This document shows, piece after piece, positions 7,909-16,205 of a stretch of 22,975 nucleotides of DNA; the stretch's first letter is position 1; each line of letters begins with the position of its first letter. The translations under genes were made by a program, and so were the position numbers. The notes under the pieces are model-generated. The model worked only from the letters and a program-made list of their open reading frames with translations. It was not told the DNA's origin and searched no databases. This DNA comes from Magnetococcales bacterium (GTDB lineage: Bacteria; Pseudomonadota; Magnetococcia; Magnetococcales; DC0425bin3): the NCBI GenBank assembly GCA_015229045.1, contig JADGCJ010000048.1, positions 1 through 22,975 on the forward strand. Reading direction: 5' to 3'.

Positions 7909-10900
7909 ATGATCGACACCACCCGAGAAAAGCCATTGATCCTGCTGGTGGATGACGACCAGGAGACGAGTCATCGCCTGATGGAGATTCTGCTGCCGGA
8001 AGGGTATCAAATCCGCAAAGCGCACTCCGGCGAGCAGGCGGTCGAGCTGTTCCAGGAGACATCGCCCGATCTGGTTCTCATGGACGCGGACATGCCGGGC
8101 ATGTGCGCCTTCGATGCCTGCGCCCGCATCAAGCACCTCCAGGGCGAACGCAATGTGCCGGTGGTGTTCATGGCCGCCTACCCCTGCGAAGGAGAGATCC
8201 TGCGCAATGTCTACCAGGTCGGGGCGGAAGAGTTCGTCTACAAGCCGGTCAATCCGGATATTCTGCGCCATCGCCTGGCCCGGCTGATCATCGGCAATCA
8301 GGAAAAGCGCGTTCTTCAGGAAAAAGAGACCCGCCTGCGCCAGATCCTCGAATCGACCGTGGATGGCATCATCACGATCGACCGGACAGGCATCATTCAA
8401 TCCTTCAATCCCGGGGCACAGCGTATCTTTGGCTATGAACTCGATGAAGTCATAGGACACAACATACGCATGCTGATGCCGCAACCCTACCGGGATGAAC
8501 ATGACGGCTACCTCCAACGCTACCTGGAAACAGGTGAATCCAGGGTGGTGGGACAGGGCCGCGAATTGCAGGGCCAACACAAAAATGGCCTCATCTTTCC
8601 ACTCTATGTGGCCATCAACAGCATGCGGGTCGGAGGACGGGTCTATTTTACCGGCATCCTCCGCGACATGACTCACGCCAAGGCCGCCGAAGAGGAGATC
8701 CAAAAACTCGCCCGGGTGGTCGAAGAGAGCCCCAGCATGATCATGATGACCGATCCAGAGGGCACCATCGAATACGTCAACAAAAAATTTCAGGCCGTCA
8801 CCGGCCATGACATCCACGACCTGCTGGGGCAACACGCCGATCTCCTGCAAAGCCGGGAACAGGCGCCGGATATACCGACCCACATGTGGGAAACGGTCCG
8901 CCAGGGTCTTGTCTGGCGCGGCGAAATCTCCTATCGCCGCCAGGATGGAACCCCCTTCTGGGCCGGGGTCACCATGGCCCCCATCTTTGGACTCTCGCAG
9001 GAGATCACCCATTTTGTCGCCACGTCATCAGACATTACCAAACGCAAACTGGCCGAAGAGCAGGTTCTGCGCAGCCAGGAGTCACAAAAGGTCATCAATG
9101 CCCTGCTGAAAACCGCCGTCGATGCCCTGCCCCTGAAACGCCAACTCGATCAGGCCCTGGAGATTCTGCTCTCGGCCCCGACATTGACGGCCATGATCCA
9201 GGGGGCGGTGCTGTTGATGGATGATCGTACCGGGGAGCTGGTGATGGAGGTGCAGCGCGGGGTCGATCCCGTCATACCCCACACCTGTCTGCGCGTGGTG
9301 ACCGGGCATTGCCTCTGCGGACAGGCGGTTCAGTTGCGGGAGATTGTTTTTTCGTCCAGCTCGTCAGACGAACGCCATGATATTCAGGTTGCAGGGAAGA
9401 AACCCCACGGTCACTACTGTGTCCCCATCATTGGCGAGACCAAGATTCTCGGTGTGATCTGCATCTCCATCCAGGAGGGGCATCGGCGATTACCGGAAGA
9501 GGAGTCCTTCCTGACCTCGGTGGGCCAGACCCTGGCCAGCATGATCCAGCGCAAACGCTTTGAAATGGCCCTGCAACGCATCGCCGCCGAACAGGATGTC
9601 ATCCTGGCCAATACGGCTGTGGGCATCGCCTATCTGCAAGAGGGCCGCTTCATCCGCATCAACACCCGCATGGAAGAGCTGATCGGCTGGAGCGAACCGG
9701 AACTGCGCGACAAGACCGCCGAGATGTTGTTCTCGTCCCGGATTGAATTTCGTGAACTGGCACGGGCAGCGTTGCGCGCCTTGTCCAAGGGTCGCACCTT
9801 TCGCGCCGAACGTCTCATGCAGCGCAAGGATGGACGACGTTTCTGGTGCCGCCTGGTGGGCAACTCCGTCGAAGACGACAGCCTGCGCAACAAGGCCATC
9901 TGGATCCTGGATGACATCACCCAGGAAAAAGAGGTGGAAGAGGCCCTGCGCCGCGCCAAGGATGCCGCAGAACGCGCCAGCCGGACCAAGTCCACCTTCC
10001 TGGCCAACATGAGCCATGAAATTCGTACCCCGATGAACGGCGTCATCGGCATGCTCGAACTGTTGGGCAAGACCGAATTGACGGCCCAACAGCGCCACTA
10101 TCTGGACGTGGCGGCCAGCTCGGCTGACATGCAGTTGAACATTATCAACGACCTGCTCGATTTTTCCAAGATCGAGGCCGGCAAGCTCGATCTGGAGCGC
10201 GTCCCCTACTCCCTGGCCGAGGCGGTCGATACCGTCACCCGGATTCTTTCGGGCCGGGCGCATCGCAAGGGGTTGGAGTTCAACTGTTTCGTCGACCCGA
10301 ATCTCCCCCGCCGAGTGGTGGGCGATCCCATGCGTCTGCGTCAGGTATTGATCAACCTGATCGGCAATGCCATCAAGTTTACCAACAAGGGGGAGGTCTC
10401 CATCCGGGTGGAGTCGGAGTGGCGTGGGCGGGATCTGGTCCAGGTACGCTTTCAGGTGTTGGATTCCGGCATTGGTATCGATCAGGAGACCCAGGGGCGT
10501 CTGTTCAATCCCTTCACCCAGGCCGACAGCTCCACCACCCGCGAATATGGCGGTTCCGGGCTGGGTCTGGTCATCTGCAAACAGCTTGTCGAGGCCATGA
10601 ACGGTCGCATTGGCATGAGCAGCCAGTTGGGGCGCGGATCGACGTTCTGGTTCTCCATGCCTTTCGAGATTCGCGAGGGAACCGAGGCCGGCAATCTCCA
10701 GACCGTGAAAGAGCTGCGCACTCTGGTTGTCGACGACAATGAAACCAACCGCATCATTCTCGGTGAATACCTCGCCTCCTGGGGAACCCAGTTTGAAAGC
10801 GCCGCCGGGGCGGAACGCGCCCTGGATCTGATCCAGAAAAATCGCAACTCCGGCGAATCTTACAGTTTGATCATCCTCGACATGCACATGCCCGGGCTGG

Positions 10901-11988
10901 ATGGTCTGGGGTTGGCGCGGCGCATTCGTAGCACCTGCGGTGTGCAATCCCCGCCCATGTTGATGTTGACCTCGGGGGAACAACCCGATGAGTGGTCACT
11001 CCAGGAGGCGGGTATCCAGTTGAGTCTGGCCAAGCCGGTTGGTCAGTCGCGGCTGCTCGATGCCATCTCCATGGTCATTGCCGACCAGAGGAAGGATCTC
11101 TCCCCGCCCCCGCCGGGAGGTAACATGCCGCAATTCAAGGGGCGGGTCTTGCTCGTCGAGGATGTGTTCGTCAATCGCGAGGTGGCTCTGGGCATGCTCG
11201 AACGCATGGGTCTGGAGGCCCAGGTCGCCAACAATGGCCGGGAGGCGGTCGAACAGGTCTTCGACACCCCCTTCGACCTGGTGCTGATGGATGTCCAGAT
11301 GCCGGAAATGGATGGCATCGAGGCCACCCGGCGCATTCGCAGATCGGTGACCGAGCGGCGGGTACCCATCGTGGCCATGACCGCCCACGCCCTGACCGGC
11401 GACCGGGAGCGCTGCCTGGATGCCGGCATGGATGATTATCTGGCCAAACCTGTGCGTTGGAACGATCTGGCCGGGGTCTTGAGCAAGTGGCTCCCGATGA
11501 TCGCCGCGCCGACGGCCATGCCCTCCCTGGTCAATGTAGGGGACTCTTCCGAACACCTCGCCTCCACCCCCGGCCCGACTGTCGGCACTGCTCCAGGCAC
11601 AACGCGAAAAAAGACCGGCGGCCTGGACATGGGAACCCTCAAAACTCTGCGCGACGTCCTGGCCGGGGCGCCGGGACGCTTTGCCCTGGTTTTGGAGAAA
11701 TATTTGGAAGGGGTGCCCAAATATTTGGACGATATGGGCGAGGGCTTCAAAAACGGCGATGCAGAGGCAGTCTACCGGGCGGCCCACACCTTGAAGTCAC
11801 AAAGCCTGTCCGTGGGAGCCGTGGAGCTGTCGCGTTTTTGTCGCGAGTTGGAGGTCGTGCGCCAGGGGAACAATCTGCCCGAATTCGCCTGGTACTATCA
11901 GACCATCCTGACAGAGTTTTCCCGCGTCCGTCCTGCCCTGGAGGAGGAGATCAAAAACATCTCCGACAGCCGGGTTATTCTGCCTTGA
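7909..11988 (+). CDS. soluble hybrid sensor histidine kinase / response regulator
   Basis: A 1359-residue multidomain kinase without any membrane segment, so it should sense a cytoplasmic signal or a partner protein. Order: REC1 (about 10-130, acceptor D59), PAS (143-258), PAS (265-381), GAF (389-551), PAS (553-674), HisKA (691-757, H703 in NMSHEIRTP), HATPase_c (801-919, with NAIKF, DSGIGID and GSGLGLVICK boxes), REC2 (937-1057, D991), REC3 (1079-1194, D1128) and HPt (1242-1341, H1293 in AHTLKS). All phospho-acceptor residues are present, so an internal His-Asp-His relay is possible. The start is ATG 7909 with AGGA 4 bases before it; ATG 7897 is the alternative. It follows the unknown gene by 61 bp and may share its transcript. 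No output regulator lies nearby, so the target is unknown. Confidence 0.95.
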   Translation: MIDTTREKPLILLVDDDQETSHRLMEILLPEGYQIRKAHSGEQAVELFQETSPDLVLMDADMPGMCAFDACARIKHLQGERNVPVVFMAAYPCEGEILRNVYQVGAEEFVYKPVNPDILRHRLARLIIGNQEKRVLQEKETRLRQILESTVDGIITIDRTGIIQSFNPGAQRIFGYELDEVIGHNIRMLMPQPYRDEHDGYLQRYLETGESRVVGQGRELQGQHKNGLIFPLYVAINSMRVGGRVYFTGILRDMTHAKAAEEEIQKLARVVEESPSMIMMTDPEGTIEYVNKKFQAVTGHDIHDLLGQHADLLQSREQAPDIPTHMWETVRQGLVWRGEISYRRQDGTPFWAGVTMAPIFGLSQEITHFVATSSDITKRKLAEEQVLRSQESQKVINALLKTAVDALPLKRQLDQALEILLSAPTLTAMIQGAVLLMDDRTGELVMEVQRGVDPVIPHTCLRVVTGHCLCGQAVQLREIVFSSSSSDERHDIQVAGKKPHGHYCVPIIGETKILGVICISIQEGHRRLPEEESFLTSVGQTLASMIQRKRFEMALQRIAAEQDVILANTAVGIAYLQEGRFIRINTRMEELIGWSEPELRDKTAEMLFSSRIEFRELARAALRALSKGRTFRAERLMQRKDGRRFWCRLVGNSVEDDSLRNKAIWILDDITQEKEVEEALRRAKDAAERASRTKSTFLANMSHEIRTPMNGVIGMLELLGKTELTAQQRHYLDVAASSADMQLNIINDLLDFSKIEAGKLDLERVPYSLAEAVDTVTRILSGRAHRKGLEFNCFVDPNLPRRVVGDPMRLRQVLINLIGNAIKFTNKGEVSIRVESEWRGRDLVQVRFQVLDSGIGIDQETQGRLFNPFTQADSSTTREYGGSGLGLVICKQLVEAMNGRIGMSSQLGRGSTFWFSMPFEIREGTEAGNLQTVKELRTLVVDDNETNRIILGEYLASWGTQFESAAGAERALDLIQKNRNSGESYSLIILDMHMPGLDGLGLARRIRSTCGVQSPPMLMLTSGEQPDEWSLQEAGIQLSLAKPVGQSRLLDAISMVIADQRKDLSPPPPGGNMPQFKGRVLLVEDVFVNREVALGMLERMGLEAQVANNGREAVEQVFDTPFDLVLMDVQMPEMDGIEATRRIRRSVTERRVPIVAMTAHALTGDRERCLDAGMDDYLAKPVRWNDLAGVLSKWLPMIAAPTAMPSLVNVGDSSEHLASTPGPTVGTAPGTTRKKTGGLDMGTLKTLRDVLAGAPGRFALVLEKYLEGVPKYLDDMGEGFKNGDAEAVYRAAHTLKSQSLSVGAVELSRFCRELEVVRQGNNLPEFAWYYQTILTEFSRVRPALEEEIKNISDSRVILP

Positions 11989-12063
11989 GGGGGTGTTGGT
12001 TCGATGTGTGTGCGTTTCATCAGGTACCATGATCAGACAAAAAATCGTGACACCCAGCAACAT

Positions 12064-12076
12064 GTAATACCGTTTC
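12064..12076 (+). repeat. left terminal inverted repeat of IS remnant
   Basis: GTAATACCGTTTC, the exact reverse complement of 12331-12343. The match stops at 13 bases. Confidence 0.75.
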
Positions 12077-12107
12077 GGTAAATTTGGGAGAGTCATTTTC
12101 TCTGTTT

Positions 12108-12275
12108 TTGCCATTCGTGAATGGCAAGTGTTTTGAGCTTTTTCTTCAGAATTTCAGTACCGCGTTCCCGCAGACAGAGATTCTTCTGCTCATGGACAAT
12201 GCGCCCAGCCATACGAGCGGAAAAGTCGTTTGGCCAGAACGAGTCTATGGCTTGCACCTGCCACCATACGGCCCA
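12108..12275 (+). pseudogene. IS630-family transposase fragment
   Basis: About 56 codons in one frame encode the DDE core around the second catalytic Asp: FVNGKCFELFLQNF, then LLLMDNAPSH (the D-N-A-x-x-H signature) and LHLPPYGP. In intact proteins the last motif continues as ELNPxE, carrying the catalytic Glu; here it breaks into unrelated sequence after PPYGP. The N-terminal HTH, the first Asp and the C-terminal Glu are missing, so it cannot be active. The frame stays open past the break until 12551, but that part is an antisense shadow of the next gene. Confidence 0.75.
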
Positions 12276-12330
12276 ACGACTCACTCGCTTTCCCTGGTGG
12301 CCCGTCATAACATCAGGCCATTAGTGTTTG

Positions 12331-12343
12331 GAAACGGTATTAC
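12331..12343 (+). repeat. right terminal inverted repeat of IS remnant
   Basis: GAAACGGTATTAC, the partner of 12064-12076. Confidence 0.75.
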
Positions 12344-12368
12344 GCACCCTCTTCGGTTTGATTTTGAC

Positions 12369-14723
12369 CTACACCATCACCCGTACCTGCCGATTGGCGC
12401 AATCCATGGCGAGAACCTTGGCCTGCGACCACTCGCGGAACAAAATCTCCCCCGCCCCGATTACAGCCGGGATGCCCAGCTCCCCCGCTCGAATGGCCAT
12501 ATGCGAGTTGACCCCGCCAAACTCGGTGATGAAACCGCCGATGCCGTGTGAAAAGAGCCAGTCATAGCCGGGGTCGGCATTGGAAATCATCACCACGTTG
12601 CCCTTCAATTTTTCATGGGCAGTGTCTTCGTGCACCACTTCGCCGACGACATTTTCCAGGGTGATGTAATTGGGATGGTCGACAGGGATCTGAAACTGGT
12701 AGACATCCTCCGGATGGACGATCAAAGGTGGCAGGGAGACGCTCTGGGTCATGGCGTAACGCCGCCGTCCCTCGGCAATGGCCTGGGCCAGCACTGTCGA
12801 CGGATCTTCGCTCCCCGAATAAAGCTGATGGATGACACCAATGTCGGCATAGGAGAGATCATCGCGGGTGAAACCAAATTTTTCGGCGTACACTTCGAAC
12901 AACTGCAACGCCGCACTCAGACTTTTGGTGAAAATGAACTTGGCCTGTTCCCGTCCCTCGATGGCCCCCTGGATAAACTTGAACAGGCTGAGGACGTCGT
13001 GGTCGATACCATGTTTCTTCAACAGGGTGAGAATGTTTTCCATCTTGCCCAAGGTCAGGGAGAAGGGTTCCCGGCTCTCCCGGGCCTCTTTCTTGGTTTG
13101 TGCGGCAGCAGTTGTCCGGGCGGACCAGTCGAAGTACAGCTCCGGGTTTTCATCATAGCGGGGTGAAAGAATGTTGTAGGTTCCAGGCCGCAAATGGCCA
13201 TAACGACTCAGAAACTCCTCCCGGCCCAAGGTGTGGAAATCCTCTCCCATGTGCGAGCTGACGGTTTGCAGGGAACTCATGAACGCCCCATAATCCCTGG
13301 CCGACAAAACCCCCACCTGCACCATCGATTTCAACATTTGCACGGCGATGAATCCGGCTCGCGCTAGGCCGGCAAAGGGGAGGGTGCCATAGCGTTTGCA
13401 ATCTTCGAGGATCCAGTAAATCTTGCTGAGGAGATCCTGGTCGCTGTCGATGATCCGGCGGCGGCGCTCTTCCAGCTCCTGGACGCGCTTGATGTCCCCC
13501 TTCCAAAGCCCGGCCTCCTCGCCGATAATCCGGTTGGTCAACCTTCTGAGGCTCTGTTCCAGGGTTTCGATCTCCTGTTGGGAGAAACCGTCATCGTGCA
13601 GGACCAGGAGTCGTTCTGGCAGATCGAAGGTGTAGCAGGAGTAGATGACGTCGAACTCCACCTTGTCGTGTTGATGGGGATTCTCCTCCAGGCGGTCGAT
13701 GTAGTGGTTGACCAGGCGTTCGGCGAGATCGTCGGGAATATCTGCCGGGACGAAGGAGTTGAAGCTGACCCGGACATCGATGTAGGGCAGGCCGGCAAAA
13801 TCGATCAGCAGGGGAAAGCTGCGCAAATTTCTGTAGCCATAGTTGTCCCGCTGATAGGCCCAGATGTGATCGGTCACCAGCTCCTTGTACAGGGACAAGG
13901 CGAGGAGACGGGGCCGAATACCGATGATTTCGGCAGGATTCCAGTCCGGCATGATGCCAAAAATCGAGCGTCGTCCATAGAGATAGGGGTGGGGCTGCGT
14001 GTGGGTGGTGATTTTCCGGTGAATGTGTTGCAAAACCTGCTGGTGGGCCTGCGCATCGGCCAAAAATCCCCCCGCCCGGTGCAGGGGCCGCACCTGGAAC
14101 AGGTATAACGTGCCATCGCCCGCCACGGCGAACTCCACATCCAGGGCATCGCGGGCAAAGAGGCTCTCCAGCTCCTGCAACAGACGGAGCAGATCGCCCC
14201 AGGGTTGGGTGGGTGTTATGGGCGCATGGCGGGCAAAGTAGAGGGTTTGCAAATGGCGCCCGGCCCCGGAGGTGACACTGTCGGTGCTGCCTGAATGGGC
14301 ATCATAGTTGATGACATGATAGTGGCTGCCGTTGTTCGGGTCGCGGGTGAAGGCCACACCGCTCAGGCGTACCTGGGACAAAAAGGGCTGGATGAAAATT
14401 TGATCGTCCAGGGTGTTATCCGGGAAGGAGGCCAGCACCTGTTCGATGGCCCGGCTCAGGCCATCGCGGCTGACGACGTTGCCCACCGAAGTGAAATGGC
14501 CGGCCATGGAGGTGGTATCGGTATCCTCGCTCCGGGCAGAGCTGCGCACGATCAGCGCTCCCTGCGACCAGGTCGTTGCAAAGATGCGCTTCAATATTTT
14601 ACCCGGAGACTGGCGCCACTGCCGGGCCGTCAAGCGGATCTGCGGCAGGATGCGGGCGTGTTTGACGAGGGGTTCCAGCAGCGCCAGCGTCTCTGCTTTG
14701 GTGCCAAATTGCAGCATGGCCAT
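12369..14723 (-). CDS. PEP-synthase-like phosphotransferase (ATP-grasp plus swivelling His domain)
   Basis: A 784-residue protein of the pyruvate phosphate dikinase/PEP synthase superfamily. The N-terminal ATP-binding domain (about 1-230) has the VRSSARSEDT signature with R60 and closes with the typical LYLFQVRPL strand. The C-terminus holds the swivelling phospho-His domain: GGVNSHMAIRAGELGIPAVIG with catalytic H741. Between them lies a large region (about 240-690) that is not the PEP/pyruvate TIM barrel, so PEP synthesis is unlikely. This order, ATP domain then substrate domain then His domain, recalls rifampin phosphotransferase, which moves the beta-phosphate of ATP to a small molecule; the substrate here is unknown. 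The start is ATG 14723 with GGAG 8 bases upstream; it lies 19 bases after the methyltransferase stop, so they form one operon. Confidence 0.85.
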   Translation of the reverse strand: MAMLQFGTKAETLALLEPLVKHARILPQIRLTARQWRQSPGKILKRIFATTWSQGALIVRSSARSEDTDTTSMAGHFTSVGNVVSRDGLSRAIEQVLASFPDNTLDDQIFIQPFLSQVRLSGVAFTRDPNNGSHYHVINYDAHSGSTDSVTSGAGRHLQTLYFARHAPITPTQPWGDLLRLLQELESLFARDALDVEFAVAGDGTLYLFQVRPLHRAGGFLADAQAHQQVLQHIHRKITTHTQPHPYLYGRRSIFGIMPDWNPAEIIGIRPRLLALSLYKELVTDHIWAYQRDNYGYRNLRSFPLLIDFAGLPYIDVRVSFNSFVPADIPDDLAERLVNHYIDRLEENPHQHDKVEFDVIYSCYTFDLPERLLVLHDDGFSQQEIETLEQSLRRLTNRIIGEEAGLWKGDIKRVQELEERRRRIIDSDQDLLSKIYWILEDCKRYGTLPFAGLARAGFIAVQMLKSMVQVGVLSARDYGAFMSSLQTVSSHMGEDFHTLGREEFLSRYGHLRPGTYNILSPRYDENPELYFDWSARTTAAAQTKKEARESREPFSLTLGKMENILTLLKKHGIDHDVLSLFKFIQGAIEGREQAKFIFTKSLSAALQLFEVYAEKFGFTRDDLSYADIGVIHQLYSGSEDPSTVLAQAIAEGRRRYAMTQSVSLPPLIVHPEDVYQFQIPVDHPNYITLENVVGEVVHEDTAHEKLKGNVVMISNADPGYDWLFSHGIGGFITEFGGVNSHMAIRAGELGIPAVIGAGEILFREWSQAKVLAMDCANRQVRVMV

Positions 14724-14742
14724 GGGGGTCTCTCCGCTTGCC

Positions 14743-15492
14743 TCAGATGCTTTGGGCCATCCAGATGCGTGTCGTATAGGGAATGGGAATGGATGTTTTG
14801 CCGCTGTCCCGGACCAGCTTCTCGATGGCCTGGATGATGGTTGGCAAATGGTCACCGGCCTGGCGTTGCAACGTGGCATGGGAGCGCCAGGCTTCGACGA
14901 GATCTTCGGGGGTTTGCGCATGCACCACGCTGCCTTCGATGGTCACCACCTCGCCGAACAGACCCGAGGCCTGGATGACGTCGGTCTGATCCTGGCGGCG
15001 GGTACCGTAGTCATAGTCGGGGATGGAGCGGCGGATGATCTGTTCGATGGCCATCTGGAACGGATCGTCGAGATCCCGATGGTTCCACAGCGCCGCGAAC
15101 CACCCCCCTTTTTTCAGGATGCGATGGCTCTCGCGCAGGGCCGCCGGGCGATCGGTCACATTGAAGGAGGAACCGAAGGTGACCAGCTCGAAGCGAGCGG
15201 AGGGTTGCCCGGTCTGTTCGCCGCTCCCTTCGGACCACTGCACCTGGGGCAGATGGGCGGTTTGTTGGCGCCCCAGGGTGCGCATGGCGTCGTTGGGTTC
15301 CACGGCCTGGACGAGCAACCCCCGGCTGGCCAGTTGCAAGGTCAGATGCGCCACTCCTGCACCCACATCGCACACCTCCGCCCCGGCTCGACACCCCGCC
15401 CTGGCCACCAGTTCATCCATGGCCGAGGCAGCGTAATCCGGGCGTTTCAAGTAGGCCTGCGCCAGATTGGAATAGTCCCATTCGGTCTTCAT
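14743..15492 (-). CDS. class I SAM-dependent methyltransferase
   Basis: A 249-residue Rossmann-fold methyltransferase of the Methyltransf_11/25 type. Motif I is VCDVGAGVAHLTLQLA (about 40-55), the acidic residue ending strand 2 is in VQAVEPNDAM, and the post-strand-4 segment reads FELVTFGSSFNVTD followed by ILKKGGWFAALWNHRD. The N-terminal WDYSNLAQAYLKRPDY resembles small-molecule or lipid-type methyltransferases rather than rRNA or DNA enzymes. The start ATG at 15492 has AGGTGA about 9 bases upstream. It is the first gene of a two-gene operon with the PEP-synthase-like phosphotransferase, so both probably modify the same small molecule or cell-surface building block; that is inference from position. 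Confidence 0.88.
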   Translation of the reverse strand: MKTEWDYSNLAQAYLKRPDYAASAMDELVARAGCRAGAEVCDVGAGVAHLTLQLASRGLLVQAVEPNDAMRTLGRQQTAHLPQVQWSEGSGEQTGQPSARFELVTFGSSFNVTDRPAALRESHRILKKGGWFAALWNHRDLDDPFQMAIEQIIRRSIPDYDYGTRRQDQTDVIQASGLFGEVVTIEGSVVHAQTPEDLVEAWRSHATLQRQAGDHLPTIIQAIEKLVRDSGKTSIPIPYTTRIWMAQSI

Positions 15493-15851
15493 CGTTTTGT
15501 TTCACCTCACCTTGTCCGCGTCGGGCAATTTTTTCCCTGCTGCCCTCGGGCATTTTTTTCCCCAACGGAGTGTTCCCCGCACCGAAGGAGGGGCCGGATC
15601 GGCCATCCATCCCCATGGCGGCGGGCCTTTTGTCCCTGGCTGCACTCCCCGTGGGTTGGGGAAGCATAAAGTGGGCCATGAGGGATGGGGTGAATTGGGA
15701 CACTACGCATCCCAAATAATTCGTATCTTAAAAGGTATTCTTACATGAGAGATGGGTTGTTTGTAGGTAATGATAGCTATTTCTTGCATCGTAATGGGAT
15801 ATATATGTATAAAATTGATTCTCCATCATGGTATTGCAATAAATAAATTTA

Positions 15852-15881
15852 TTGACAGTTGTCGATCTGCGTTGATACTAT
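15852..15881 (+). promoter_or_regulatory. candidate sigma70-like promoter
   Basis: A perfect -35 TTGACA (15852-15857) is followed after 18 bases by TACTAT (15876-15881); GATACT at 15874-15879 with a 16-base spacer is an alternative -10. It faces the small frame at 15909 and the TPR gene at 16206. Confidence 0.45.
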
Positions 15882-15908
15882 AAAAGAGAATACAAAATAG
15901 GGTAGTCT

Positions 15909-16067
15909 ATGCAAAACATCTTTTCGGTTTTAGGACGGTTTTGGGCTAAATCCGTTATTTTTCTTGGTATGATAGCTTCTTTGCTGTCATCTGCGGTTTC
16001 ATTTCGACAGCTAGGGAGCAAGACTGGAACGTCGTCGACACTTTCATGCAGGATCGCGAATTCTTGA
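15909..16067 (+). CDS. possible small secreted or membrane peptide, 52 aa
   Basis: The ATG at 15909 has AGGG 6 bases upstream and a good promoter about 30 bases before it. The product has a short basic N-terminus (GRFWAKS), a hydrophobic stretch VIFLGMIASLLSSAV (about 16-30) and a polar Ser/Thr-rich tail with one Cys. This looks like a signal peptide or single membrane helix followed by a short tail. I recognise no family. It could be the 5' remnant of a longer exported protein that broke, since the tail stops abruptly. Length alone does not exclude chance. Confidence 0.3.
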   Translation: MQNIFSVLGRFWAKSVIFLGMIASLLSSAVSFRQLGSKTGTSSTLSCRIANS

Positions 16068-16205
16068 CCCAACGCCTTCGCTCTGTATGGCCACAGAGGG
16101 AGTGCCCATAGAGTCTTTTCTTGACTTATTTGTACGCAATTAAAAATACCAGCAACGGTAGTGTCAAGGCTGCTGTTGCACAATGTGCTCTACAGGAGGT
16201 TCTCT

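Larger units (their letters stand above)
12064..12343 (+). mobile_element. decayed IS630-like element
   Basis: A 280-bp element bounded by 13-bp perfect inverted repeats: GTAATACCGTTTC at 12064-12076 and GAAACGGTATTAC at 12331-12343. If the outer TA dinucleotides (12065-12066 and 12341-12342) are the target duplication expected for IS630/Tc1 elements, the element proper is 12067-12340. Intact IS630 elements are about 1.0-1.2 kb, so most of the transposase gene is gone. It now resembles a MITE-like deletion derivative and could only move if a full copy elsewhere supplies transposase. Confidence 0.7.
11989..12368. other. intergenic region between convergent genes, with IS remnant
   Basis: This 380-bp stretch lies between the stop of the histidine kinase and the stop of the PEP-synthase-like gene on the other strand. 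Its centre (12064-12343) is a decayed IS630-like element. No clear rho-independent terminator for either gene is seen; a perfect 9-bp hairpin at 12108-12127 followed by GTGTTTT is the nearest candidate on the plus strand, but it lies within the transposase fragment. Confidence 0.6.
15493..16205. other. 713-bp gene-poor region, GC-rich then AT-rich
   Basis: Bases 15493-15700 are GC-rich with short T and C runs and no gene I can support. From about 15700 the sequence becomes AT-rich. It contains a 33-codon frame at 15745-15846 with AAAGG 9 bases upstream (probably chance), a sigma70-like promoter at 15852-15881, and a 52-codon frame at 15909-16067. The stretch 15985-16130 is GC-richer again, and the minus strand is open for 101 codons (15878-16183) without any recognisable family; it may be a worn gene fragment. 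Confidence 0.5.

Noticed and set aside
9490..10983. A 497-codon minus-strand frame inside the histidine kinase
   Set aside because: Antisense shadow of clearly coding GAF, PAS and kinase domains.
12276..12551. Continuation of the transposase frame beyond PPYGP
   Set aside because: The family similarity ends at 12275, the right inverted repeat is at 12331-12343, and the rest is antisense to the PEP-synthase-like gene.
15745..15846. 33-codon frame with AAAGG upstream
   Set aside because: Too short in AT-rich DNA to exclude chance, and no homology is recognisable; noted only in the intergenic description.
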